Shown here in pieces: positions 1 through 6,107 of a stretch of 7,998 nucleotides of DNA; position 1 is the first letter of the stretch; every line of letters starts with the position of its first letter. The position numbers were made by a program, and so were the translations under genes. Origin of the DNA: Syntrophorhabdus sp. PtaB.Bin184 (GTDB taxonomy: Bacteria; Desulfobacterota; Syntrophorhabdia; Syntrophorhabdales; Syntrophorhabdaceae); contig MVQQ01000108.1 in assembly GCA_002067555.1 (NCBI GenBank), forward strand, positions 1 through 7,998, in the 5' to 3' direction. The notes beneath the pieces are model-generated. The model saw only the letters and a program-made list of their open reading frames with translations, was not told where the DNA came from and made no database searches.

Positions 1-1
1 C

Positions 2-361
2 GGCAAGAAAGAGCCCGTGACCACCAAGCTGCTCAACGAGATCTACCAGAAGGCGGCGGACAACGACCCGGAACACCTCGTCATCTTCACCATGGAACAG
101 AACGTTTCCACGGATCTCATCGGCACGGACGCCGCCATCGTCATCGAGGGCCAGTTCAACCACACAAGGACAGCCTTCATCGACGTCGACGTCGCCGGGA
201 TCCCCAACGTGCCGGAAGAGCTTCTCAAGGCAGCGCCCAAGGGCAACATTCGGGTACCCGTCGTCCACGCGAAGATCTTCGGATGGTACGATAACGAATA
301 CGGCAGCTACACCAACAGAATGGGCGACCTCTCCGTATACGTGCACAAGAGTATGGCATAA
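2..361 (+). CDS. Glyceraldehyde-3-phosphate dehydrogenase, C-terminal part (5' truncated by window edge)
   Basis: The reading frame is open from base 2 to the TAA at 359-361, giving about 119 residues. The first in-frame GTG at 17 is internal, and the true start lies upstream of the window. The fragment matches the C-terminal half of the catalytic domain of phosphorylating GAPDH, which oxidises glyceraldehyde-3-phosphate to 1,3-bisphosphoglycerate with NAD(P)+ in glycolysis and gluconeogenesis. Diagnostic segments are NVSTDLIGTDAAIVIEG (the family's 'VSTDF.G' region) and KIFGWYDNEYGSYTNRMGDL (the 'WYDNE.GYS.R..DL' signature near the C-terminus). The catalytic Cys-His pair and the Rossmann domain are off the window. 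The signature differs from the usual form: it reads WYDNEYGSYTNRMGDL where most GAPDHs read WYDNEWGYSNRVVDL, so this is probably a divergent subfamily. An arsenate-detoxification (ArsJ-linked) GAPDH is an alternative that needs the missing upstream context to test. The gene faces the dikinase-like gene tail to tail. Confidence 0.86.
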   Translation, partial: GKKEPVTTKLLNEIYQKAADNDPEHLVIFTMEQNVSTDLIGTDAAIVIEGQFNHTRTAFIDVDVAGIPNVPEELLKAAPKGNIRVPVVHAKIFGWYDNEYGSYTNRMGDLSVYVHKSMA

Positions 362-365
362 GACC

Positions 366-401
366 GGCTTGAACGTTTAAACAGCTTGAACCGCTTGAGC
401 G
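366..401. repeat. 9-nt degenerate repeat cluster 1 (GCTTGAACN orientation)
   Basis: Just after the GAPDH stop, four units of 8-9 nt follow each other: GGCTTGAAC (366-374), a degenerate GTTTAAACA (375-383), GCTTGAACC (384-392) and GCTTGAGCG (393-401). The same unit occurs in the opposite orientation in two further clusters before the next gene. The function is not known from sequence alone. Confidence 0.7.
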
Positions 402-442
402 TTAGAAAGAGATGTCTTTTCCCAAACGTTTAAGCGGTTCAA
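386..442 (+). other. Predicted RNA stem-loop after the GAPDH gene
   Basis: Bases 386-403 (TTGAACCGCTTGAGCGTT) can pair with 425-442 (AACGTTTAAGCGGTTCAA) over 18 consecutive positions around a 21-nt loop. Sixteen pairs are Watson-Crick, and two (397/431 and 399/429) are G-U wobbles if the plus strand is transcribed. On the minus strand those two become A-C mismatches, so the structure fits the 3' end of the GAPDH transcript better than that of the opposite gene. No U-run follows the stem, so it is not a classical intrinsic terminator. It could be an mRNA 3'-end stabiliser or a Rho-associated end. The pairing is read directly; the role is inferred. Confidence 0.5.
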
Positions 443-453
443 CTATTTAAGCC
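427..453. repeat. 9-nt degenerate repeat cluster 2 (NGTTCAAGC orientation)
   Basis: Three units run in phase: CGTTTAAGC (427-435), GGTTCAACT (436-444) and ATTTAAGCC (445-453). It is the most diverged of the three clusters in the gap and supplies the near arm of the stem-loop with cluster 1. Confidence 0.6.
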
Positions 454-521
454 CCTGCAATCCTCTTCTCAGGCTAAAATCCAACGCCCCAACACCCCGG
501 CCAAAGGGTCTTGCTTCTCAA

Positions 522-557
522 CGCTCAAGCGGTTCAAGCTGTTCAAGCGGCTGCAAC
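522..557. repeat. 9-nt degenerate repeat cluster 3 (NGTTCAAGC orientation)
   Basis: Four units run in phase: CGCTCAAGC (522-530), GGTTCAAGC (531-539), TGTTCAAGC (540-548) and a decayed GGCTGCAAC (549-557). The cluster ends 5 bp before the stop codon of the dikinase-like gene on the minus strand. Between clusters 2 and 3 (454-521) I see no gene and no further structure. Confidence 0.7.
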
Positions 558-562
558 CGTCT

Positions 563-3500
563 CTAGAGTGTTATCTTGTACGACTCTTCCTTTTCTATCT
601 CGTGTTTGCCGAGGTACACGGCGCCGGTCCATCCGTCTATGCTGATATAGTCCCCGCCCCTGATGGTGTTGCCGTCACAGGTGCTGTATGCCTCTGTCTC
701 GTACACATGAAGCTTCGAGAAACCCACAACACCCACCTTGTTGAGCTGGGGGATGGTGACGGCGGCGTGGGAGGTGCCTCCTCCCCGGGCCGTGAGGATG
801 CCTTCCACCTTGAGGATGATACCCACGTCATCGGGCACGGTGTCGGGTCTGATAAGGATAAGGGACTCCTTTTCATTTTCACGCCGGTAGCGTTCTATCT
901 CTTCCTCGGAATAAACGACGCGGCCGGCGAGTGCCCCCCCGCTCACCCCGATCCCTATCCCGAGTTGCGACCTCTCGAGTTCCGGGCTGTCCTTGAATGA
1001 AACGACCTTGTCCGCCCCCCGCTGGACCATGTCCCGCGTTTGGAGGATGAAAAGGCCCCGTGGACTTGCCGTTTCGAAGGTGAACTCGATCTCCTGGTGA
1101 TTGAAGCGCTTTTCATAGACAAGGAACTCGGCGATGCGCACCAGTTCTCCGTATATCTCGGGAAAGCGTTTCTCGAGAGATATCAATGACTGCCTCTTCT
1201 CCGAAACCCTCTGTTTCTCTGATATGGGATAGGTCTCAACGAGGCCGGAAACGATATCGTCACCCTGGACGCCGAATATGAAATCACCATAGAGAACAAC
1301 GTTCTGTGACGACCCCCGGGGGTCGCGGGTGAAGATGACACCCGACCCGGAATGCTCGTTGAGGTTCCCGAAGACCATCGCCTGGACGATGACGGCTGTA
1401 CCCCATTCGTCGGACACGTGCATCTGGTGACGGTAGATGCGTGCCTGCTGCGAGTACCAGGAGTCGAAGACGAGCATGATCGCCTCCTGGAGCTGCTTGT
1501 GGGGGTCGTTGCTGATGACGATGCCCCTGTCCTCCATCGCCTTCTTGTAGGAGAGGGCAAGTTGCCTCATCTGGTCTGGCCCGAACTGTATCTTCTTGGA
1601 AACACTATACTTCAGCTTGTAGCTGTTCATGATCTCATCAAAAATGTTCCTCTCCAGTCCCTGGAACATACCCCATGTCTGGAGGAACCGCCGGTAGGAG
1701 TCCCAGGCGGCCCAGCGGTATTCCCTGAACCTGCTGAGACCCTCGGCTATTGTCTCGTTGAGCCCCACATTTAGAAAAGAGTGCATCATGCCGGGCAACG
1801 AGATCGTGGCACCGCTGCGGACGGACAGGAGGAGGGGGTTACGCGGATTGCCGAACTTCTTCCCCGTCACGCGTTCCAGCGCCTGTATCTCGTTGTAGAT
1901 GCGGGCGCTCAGGTCCTTGAAGATGTACTTGTATCCGATGACCGCCTCATATCCCCGGAAGACCTCCGTCGTGATGATGAAACCGGGCGGCACGGGGAAA
2001 CCCAGGGACGCCATCTGCTTCAGGAAATACCCCTTGTTCCCGATGAGGACCTGGTTGTCGATATCCTTCTTCTTCTGATAAATGGGAGAGATGGTCAGCT
2101 CCGGGATGTAGGCCATGACGAGGTTGAGGATCTGTTTGTTGTCCTTGAACTTCTCCAGTTCCTGGCCGAGGGCTCTGGTGATGGAGTTTATGAAATTATC
2201 GAAAACCTGGAGGCCGAAAGCCGAGGCGATGAGGGACCGGATGAAGTTTTCGGAATCGCGGTAGATGACCTCCTGCGCCGATTGCCCTGCCCCCTCGCCA
2301 TCACCCCTTAAAGCCATGATCTGGCCGATGATGACAGGCAGGTTCATCGCGTGGGCATTGATGTAATAGTCCCTGATGATATCCTGTATCTGTTTCGAGA
2401 TGAACTGGAATATATCTATGTACTGATCGATGGAGAACTGCCGTATCTGGAGGGCGGCGGTGATGTATCTCATCTTGGACACGAGGCCCTCGGTCGCTAT
2501 GCCGTCCACGTCCAGGGCCTTCACGTAGAGCCAGAGATATTCATGGATCCTCATCAGGGTGCTCTTCGTTATGAACTTGAGATTGAGGGACTGAATGAGC
2601 TTGTCGAAGAGCATCGTCGCGAGGCTTTCAAGGCGAAAGGTAAGCCCCATGGCCTCGAATTTCTCTTCGCGGTACGTCCCGTACATGGACGGTATGCCGG
2701 CCGCGATGTGCCTCTTGTGGTATATGTTCTCGAAATAATCCGTCTTTACGGGAGAGAGGATCTTTGCCTTCAGTCCCGCCAGCATGTCCAGCGTGACGTT
2801 GAGCGCCGTATAGTGGTCCTTCCTCTTCAGCGCCCTCTTCAACGAGCGGATTCTGGGGATCTCGACGATGCAGGATATTTCGAGGTCCCTGAGAAGGTCG
2901 ATATGCTGATGATTGTATTTCTTGTATATCAGCTGGTAGTACCGGAGCATGAGCCGCGCCCTTTCGCGCTCCCTGTCGCTGATCCTGCGTATGCCCTTGA
3001 CCTCCTTGAGAATCCTCGCCGTGTCCCATTCAAGGAAGTTCCTGGGGTCTTCCTTCGCGCGAACAAGCAGGTTCTTGAAGACAATATGGAGATCGTCGAA
3101 AAACTCTCCTTCGCTAAGGACCTGGTCGAACACCTCCTCGGGCAGATGGGGTTTGATGTAGGACCTGTCGCCCGTGGCCCAGTACCGGAAGATGTCTTCC
3201 GTGAAGGGGACGAGGAGGCTGTTGCTCTCCACGTGGGACTGCTTCCTCAGGAAGAATATGAGCTTGTCGTTGCGGGCCGACAGCTCGTCGACATTCGTTG
3301 AGGTCTCCCTCAGTTCCCCTTCCGCGCCTATCTCGGTAAAAAAGATCGGAAAAAGCCTGAGAAGCTGTTTGACCAGGTTGTAGGAAGGGGTGATGTCGGA
3401 GTTCAGAAACGCCGATATCTCCTTCTGGAAAAGGTCCGTGTCCTTGACGAAAACACCCTGCAGTTTGAGATTCACGACAAGGGCCGAAAGGAGCCTTTTC

Positions 3501-4774
3501 GTCCATCGCGGCCTGAAAGCGATTATCCTCAGCCAGGACCTGATATTCTCGATATGCGACGGGTTGGCCTTGACCTGCCATTCCGATGTGGAGCCCGCGA
3601 TGTCGGGATACTGGAACCCGAACTCGATGAGTTCCTCAATGAAGGCATCCACAAGAGGATGGTTATTCTGGTCGAAGACGCCCCTCGCAAGGGTCGTGAT
3701 GCAGTCAATGATCTTCGACTGGAACTGGCTGCGACCGATGGTCCGCTTCATGGAGGAGAAGACCTTCTTCACGAACTCCTGCAGGTCTTGGTCCTGCGTC
3801 TGCTGAAAGACCTTTCCCAGGCAACGGTTGATCTCTATGAGGCCCGACGCGTGTATATCGATAAGACCCGGAACGTTCAGGACGTGAAAGAGAAAGTCGA
3901 GCTTAACAAGAAAGCTTCTTCCGGAGAACACCTCCGACCGCTCCAGATCGTCGGCTACGAGGAGGTAGCCGTTCACCACCTGGAAATAATCGGGCATCTC
4001 GAGATAGTCCCCGATGCCATCCGTCGCGGTGGCCACCGCATCGTGGAGTCTGTCCACCCGGTGGAGGAGTTCTTTCATGTACCCATGGCTTAAGGGAGAG
4101 ACAAGCCTCCCGAACTCCGCGAGGGCCGCCTCGTCGTCACCATCCGGTACGTACCACTCCGTCGGGTCGGGCTGCGTCGCCCAGAAATCGTAGGTCTCCC
4201 GGAACATTATGTAGAGAAGATCCCTGAGAACAGCGAGGTCGACGGAGCACTCCTGTTCCCGCAGAAGTCCCAGGGTCGCCTTCAGATATGTCGAGGACTT
4301 CCTCAGGAACGGGTGCTCCCCTTTGCGCGCAAACTCGAGGAGCCGGAAAAAAATGGAGGAGACAAGACCCAGATTCCTTTCCAGTTTCCCACCGCTCTTT
4401 CCGATGATCGTGTTTATGAACTCGAAGAGATACCTGACCGCGCTGTCCTGGACACGTTCGTCCCGGGCCAGGGAAAGGGTATCCGTGTATATGTCGGAAA
4501 GAAGGGTAAGCCCCGCAAGGCCGTCGTCGTGGCGGTTGAAATCGTAAAAGTCCCCGATGGAAAGCCCCTTGAGCTGTGTCAGGACATATTCCCAGTTGAC
4601 AAAGGGGTGGTTCAACTCGACAAGCATGTCTTCGAGACGCCTCAGAATACCGTAGTGCCCCTCCATGACCTCCATCAGGACCCGGTACTTCTCGGGTATC
4701 TCGACGGTAGCCCTCGTCCGTTCGAGATTGATCTCCAATGCCTTGGATTTTAATGTAGTGTCTGTGTTTTCCAT
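563..4774 (-). CDS. Large dikinase-like phosphotransferase: ~900-residue unknown N-terminus + PPDK ATP-grasp + phosphohistidine domain, no PEP/pyruvate barrel
   Basis: Numbering is from the ATG at 4774 (1403 residues). Residues 1 to about 905 match no family I recognise; they look soluble and mostly helical, with no signal peptide or membrane segment. From about 908 the protein resembles the nucleotide-binding domain of pyruvate phosphate dikinase (COG0574). It has GNKGYFLKQMASLGFPVPPG (Lys914), SVRSGATISLPGMM (Arg986), GTAVIVQAMVFGN with GSGVIFTRDP (about 1125-1152), GDFIFGVQGDDIVSG, and QEIEFTFE with LFILQTR (Glu1228, Glu1230, Gln1245). These sit where the ATP- and metal-binding residues fall in the family, with Glu replacing one usual Asp. 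The swivelling domain follows, with TARGGGTSHAAV; His1336 is the expected phosphorylated histidine. The protein ends about 65 residues later, so the roughly 350-residue PEP/pyruvate barrel is absent. It should therefore take phosphate from ATP onto histidine, but its acceptor is unknown. The domain set recalls rifampicin phosphotransferase, in a different order. The frame stays open back to an ATG at 4903, but those 43 extra residues overlap the preceding gene and look non-coding. The gene lies 59 bp after the phosphoesterase gene, probably in one operon. Confidence 0.88.
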   Translation of the reverse strand: MENTDTTLKSKALEINLERTRATVEIPEKYRVLMEVMEGHYGILRRLEDMLVELNHPFVNWEYVLTQLKGLSIGDFYDFNRHDDGLAGLTLLSDIYTDTLSLARDERVQDSAVRYLFEFINTIIGKSGGKLERNLGLVSSIFFRLLEFARKGEHPFLRKSSTYLKATLGLLREQECSVDLAVLRDLLYIMFRETYDFWATQPDPTEWYVPDGDDEAALAEFGRLVSPLSHGYMKELLHRVDRLHDAVATATDGIGDYLEMPDYFQVVNGYLLVADDLERSEVFSGRSFLVKLDFLFHVLNVPGLIDIHASGLIEINRCLGKVFQQTQDQDLQEFVKKVFSSMKRTIGRSQFQSKIIDCITTLARGVFDQNNHPLVDAFIEELIEFGFQYPDIAGSTSEWQVKANPSHIENIRSWLRIIAFRPRWTKRLLSALVVNLKLQGVFVKDTDLFQKEISAFLNSDITPSYNLVKQLLRLFPIFFTEIGAEGELRETSTNVDELSARNDKLIFFLRKQSHVESNSLLVPFTEDIFRYWATGDRSYIKPHLPEEVFDQVLSEGEFFDDLHIVFKNLLVRAKEDPRNFLEWDTARILKEVKGIRRISDRERERARLMLRYYQLIYKKYNHQHIDLLRDLEISCIVEIPRIRSLKRALKRKDHYTALNVTLDMLAGLKAKILSPVKTDYFENIYHKRHIAAGIPSMYGTYREEKFEAMGLTFRLESLATMLFDKLIQSLNLKFITKSTLMRIHEYLWLYVKALDVDGIATEGLVSKMRYITAALQIRQFSIDQYIDIFQFISKQIQDIIRDYYINAHAMNLPVIIGQIMALRGDGEGAGQSAQEVIYRDSENFIRSLIASAFGLQVFDNFINSITRALGQELEKFKDNKQILNLVMAYIPELTISPIYQKKKDIDNQVLIGNKGYFLKQMASLGFPVPPGFIITTEVFRGYEAVIGYKYIFKDLSARIYNEIQALERVTGKKFGNPRNPLLLSVRSGATISLPGMMHSFLNVGLNETIAEGLSRFREYRWAAWDSYRRFLQTWGMFQGLERNIFDEIMNSYKLKYSVSKKIQFGPDQMRQLALSYKKAMEDRGIVISNDPHKQLQEAIMLVFDSWYSQQARIYRHQMHVSDEWGTAVIVQAMVFGNLNEHSGSGVIFTRDPRGSSQNVVLYGDFIFGVQGDDIVSGLVETYPISEKQRVSEKRQSLISLEKRFPEIYGELVRIAEFLVYEKRFNHQEIEFTFETASPRGLFILQTRDMVQRGADKVVSFKDSPELERSQLGIGIGVSGGALAGRVVYSEEEIERYRRENEKESLILIRPDTVPDDVGIILKVEGILTARGGGTSHAAVTIPQLNKVGVVGFSKLHVYETEAYSTCDGNTIRGGDYISIDGWTGAVYLGKHEIEKEESYKITL

Positions 4775-4833
4775 GACAGATAGATTAAAGGAAAAAAGGG
4801 AAAGAGTAAAGAGGGAGGGAGGGATCCTGTGCC
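4775..4833 (-). promoter_or_regulatory. Pyrimidine-rich leader of the dikinase-like gene, no evident Shine-Dalgarno
   Basis: Read on the coding strand, the 59-bp gap between the phosphoesterase stop and the ATG at 4774 is almost all pyrimidine (CCCTCCCTCCCTC, then T/C runs) and ends AATCTATCTGTC before the ATG. No AGGAGG-like element sits at normal spacing. On the opposite strand it carries four GGG runs at 4798, 4813, 4817 and 4821. The ATG at 4774 is preferred over the one at 4903 because the latter lies inside the preceding gene and its extra residues look like noise. Translation may rely on an unstructured leader or on coupling to the gene before it. Confidence 0.4.
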
Positions 4834-5973
4834 CTACTTTTTCCTCACCACCTCGATCACCGTCACCTCCGGCGGAGTGAGGAAGCGTATCGGGGGACCC
4901 CATGTTCCGGTGCCCCTGCTCACATAGAGCAGAGAACCATTGTTCAACGGGTAGAGACCCGCGATCCTCGGGAAGGATATGCGGGTGACATACTTGAAGG
5001 GATATACCTGACCACCGTGGGTGTGACCGGACAACTGGATATCGAAGTGCCCTTCGGTGGAACTGGTCACAACGGGACGGTGCTTCAGAAAAATGGTGAA
5101 GAGGTGCCGCGGCAGTCTCTCGAGCAGGGACCTCTCCCCCGGTGAGTTGCGGCCCGACGACCTGTGTCCGGCATCATCGTCGACGCCTGCCACATTCACG
5201 ATTCCCTCGATGGTGATGCCCTCGTTGCGGAGCATCCTGAACCCCGCCTTCCTGGTGAAATCCTCTGAAACCCCGACACCCGCGTAGAACTCGTGGTTTC
5301 CCATGATCGCGTATTTCCCGTACCGGGGCTTAATGTCCTTGAGCATGTCGGAAAGGCCGTTGATATTATTGATCTGTCCGTCCACGAGATCGCCCGTCGA
5401 CACGACCATGTCGGGACGGGCCTCCTTGATGGCCGCGACCACTCTTTTCAACATCGCTTCCCTGTTGACAAGTCCGAGATGGATATCCGACACCTGGACT
5501 ATCGACACCTTCCCGATTTCCGGGGGGAGCTTCGACGTCTCGATGCGCACCTTTTCCATGCGAATCGATGCGGCCTCATGGTACCCGTACACCACCGTGA
5601 AGACCGATACCACGACGGGTAAGAGGAAGAGCGCCAGGTTTGAGCGCACCGTTGCGGGCAGACCGACCTTGAAGAGCGATGCGGCCACGATAACGCACAA
5701 CCTGCCGATATCGATAACGAGGGATGTGACAAAGAAGATAAAGATCGCGCTCATCCAGATATAGCCGGCATAAGCAAACACCCGCGCGATAGATTCCTGC
5801 CCGCCCTGTTCGAGGGCACGGACAAAGAGGGGCATGAAAACACAGAAGAGGAGGACGAAAGCAATGATGCAGCCCGTAAGCGGTCGGAACCGAAAGGCAT
5901 ACCATGTCTTTATGAAAACATATGCGTGAAGCGCCGTATAGAGCGTGAAAAAGGTGATAAAGAAAAGGCCCAT
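4834..5973 (-). CDS. Membrane-anchored metallophosphoesterase (YkuE/YaeI-like calcineurin fold)
   Basis: The protein has 379 residues. The N-terminal part holds about four hydrophobic segments (roughly 2-22, 33-52, 66-95 and 112-130), so the enzyme is anchored in the inner membrane. From about residue 155 it carries the ordered motifs of a calcineurin-like phosphoesterase: VQVSDIHLG (Asp163, His165), VVSTGDLVDG (Asp195), MGNHEF (Asn226, His227), LKHRP (His298) and LSGHTHGGQ (His317, His319). These are the ligands of a two-metal centre that hydrolyses phosphomonoesters or phosphodiesters, and all are intact. Relatives in the YkuE/YaeI group are linked to lipid or envelope phosphoesters (UDP-diacylglucosamine hydrolysis has been reported for YkuE), but the substrate here cannot be read from the sequence. 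The start is supported by a well-spaced Shine-Dalgarno. The dikinase-like gene follows after 59 bp on the same strand. Confidence 0.9.
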   Translation of the reverse strand: MGLFFITFFTLYTALHAYVFIKTWYAFRFRPLTGCIIAFVLLFCVFMPLFVRALEQGGQESIARVFAYAGYIWMSAIFIFFVTSLVIDIGRLCVIVAASLFKVGLPATVRSNLALFLLPVVVSVFTVVYGYHEAASIRMEKVRIETSKLPPEIGKVSIVQVSDIHLGLVNREAMLKRVVAAIKEARPDMVVSTGDLVDGQINNINGLSDMLKDIKPRYGKYAIMGNHEFYAGVGVSEDFTRKAGFRMLRNEGITIEGIVNVAGVDDDAGHRSSGRNSPGERSLLERLPRHLFTIFLKHRPVVTSSTEGHFDIQLSGHTHGGQVYPFKYVTRISFPRIAGLYPLNNGSLLYVSRGTGTWGPPIRFLTPPEVTVIEVVRKK

Positions 5974-5979
5974 TTCGTA

Positions 5980-5984
5980 TCCTT
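5980..5984 (-). promoter_or_regulatory. Ribosome binding site of the phosphoesterase gene
   Basis: The coding strand reads AAGGATACGAAATG, placing AAGGA six bases before the ATG at 5973. This fixes the start and shows that the gene can be translated independently of the pump gene upstream. Confidence 0.7.
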
Positions 5985-6010
5985 ACATACTGTCCTTATG
6001 CTCTTCCCGA

Positions 6011-6053
6011 CAGGACATGAGTGCTCATAAGATAAGCACGAACGGCTGTCCTG
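6011..6053. promoter_or_regulatory. Nested dyad symmetry with a possible promoter for the phosphoesterase/dikinase-like pair
   Basis: In the 134-bp gap between the pump and the phosphoesterase, CAGGAC (6011-6016) is complementary to GTCCTG (6048-6053). Inside this lies a near-palindrome, GTGCTCATAAGATAAGCAC (6021-6039). TGTCCT at 5991-5996 can also pair with AGGACA at 6012-6017, giving a competing stem. On the minus strand a weak sigma70-like pair is visible: TTGCAG (6051-6056) and TCTTAT (6027-6032) with an 18-bp spacer, each matching 4 of 6 consensus bases. The palindrome would cover the -10 element, so an operator is conceivable. No U-run follows on the minus strand, so a terminator for the pump gene is not evident. 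Confidence 0.3.
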
Positions 6054-6107
6054 CAAGGGGCCGGTAAGGGGAAGATGTCTTTGTGGGAAATGATCGGGGT
6101 CTTCATT

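Larger units (their letters stand above)
381..542. repeat. Perfect 23-bp inverted repeat with 116-bp spacer
   Basis: Bases 381-403 are the exact reverse complement of 520-542, with the core GAACCGCTTGAGCGTT matched by AACGCTCAAGCGGTTC. The complementarity continues after a small offset: GCTTGAAC at 367-374 matches GTTCAAGC at 541-548. The arm at 381-403 can therefore pair either with the distant perfect partner or with the nearer imperfect one at 425-442. There is no transposase gene between the arms, and the spacer is too short to be a mobile element with its own enzyme. Confidence 0.75.

Noticed and set aside
17..361. A small stand-alone gene starting at GTG 17
   Set aside because: The frame is open to the window edge, and the protein is clearly the C-terminal part of a longer GAPDH.
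366..557. CRISPR array or miniature transposable element in the convergent gap
   Set aside because: The units are 9 nt and contiguous, with no spacers of regular length. The inverted repeats lack a clear target-site duplication, and no cas or transposase gene is present.
2351..3301. Long plus-strand open frame (316 codons) opposite the dikinase-like gene, with several others along 602-4880
   Set aside because: They lie antisense to a gene with strong domain matches and intact motifs, and their translations resemble no family. They are expected by-products of GC-rich third codon positions.
563..4774. Annotation as pyruvate phosphate dikinase (ppdK) or PEP synthase (ppsA)
   Set aside because: The PEP/pyruvate-binding barrel is missing and 900 unrelated residues precede the ATP-grasp domain, so a PEP-forming reaction is not supported.
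4775..4903. N-terminal extension of the dikinase-like protein to an ATG at 4903
   Set aside because: It would overlap the phosphoesterase gene by 70 bp, and the added 43 residues look like translated leader and antisense-frame noise. The ATG at 4774 lies just after the gap.
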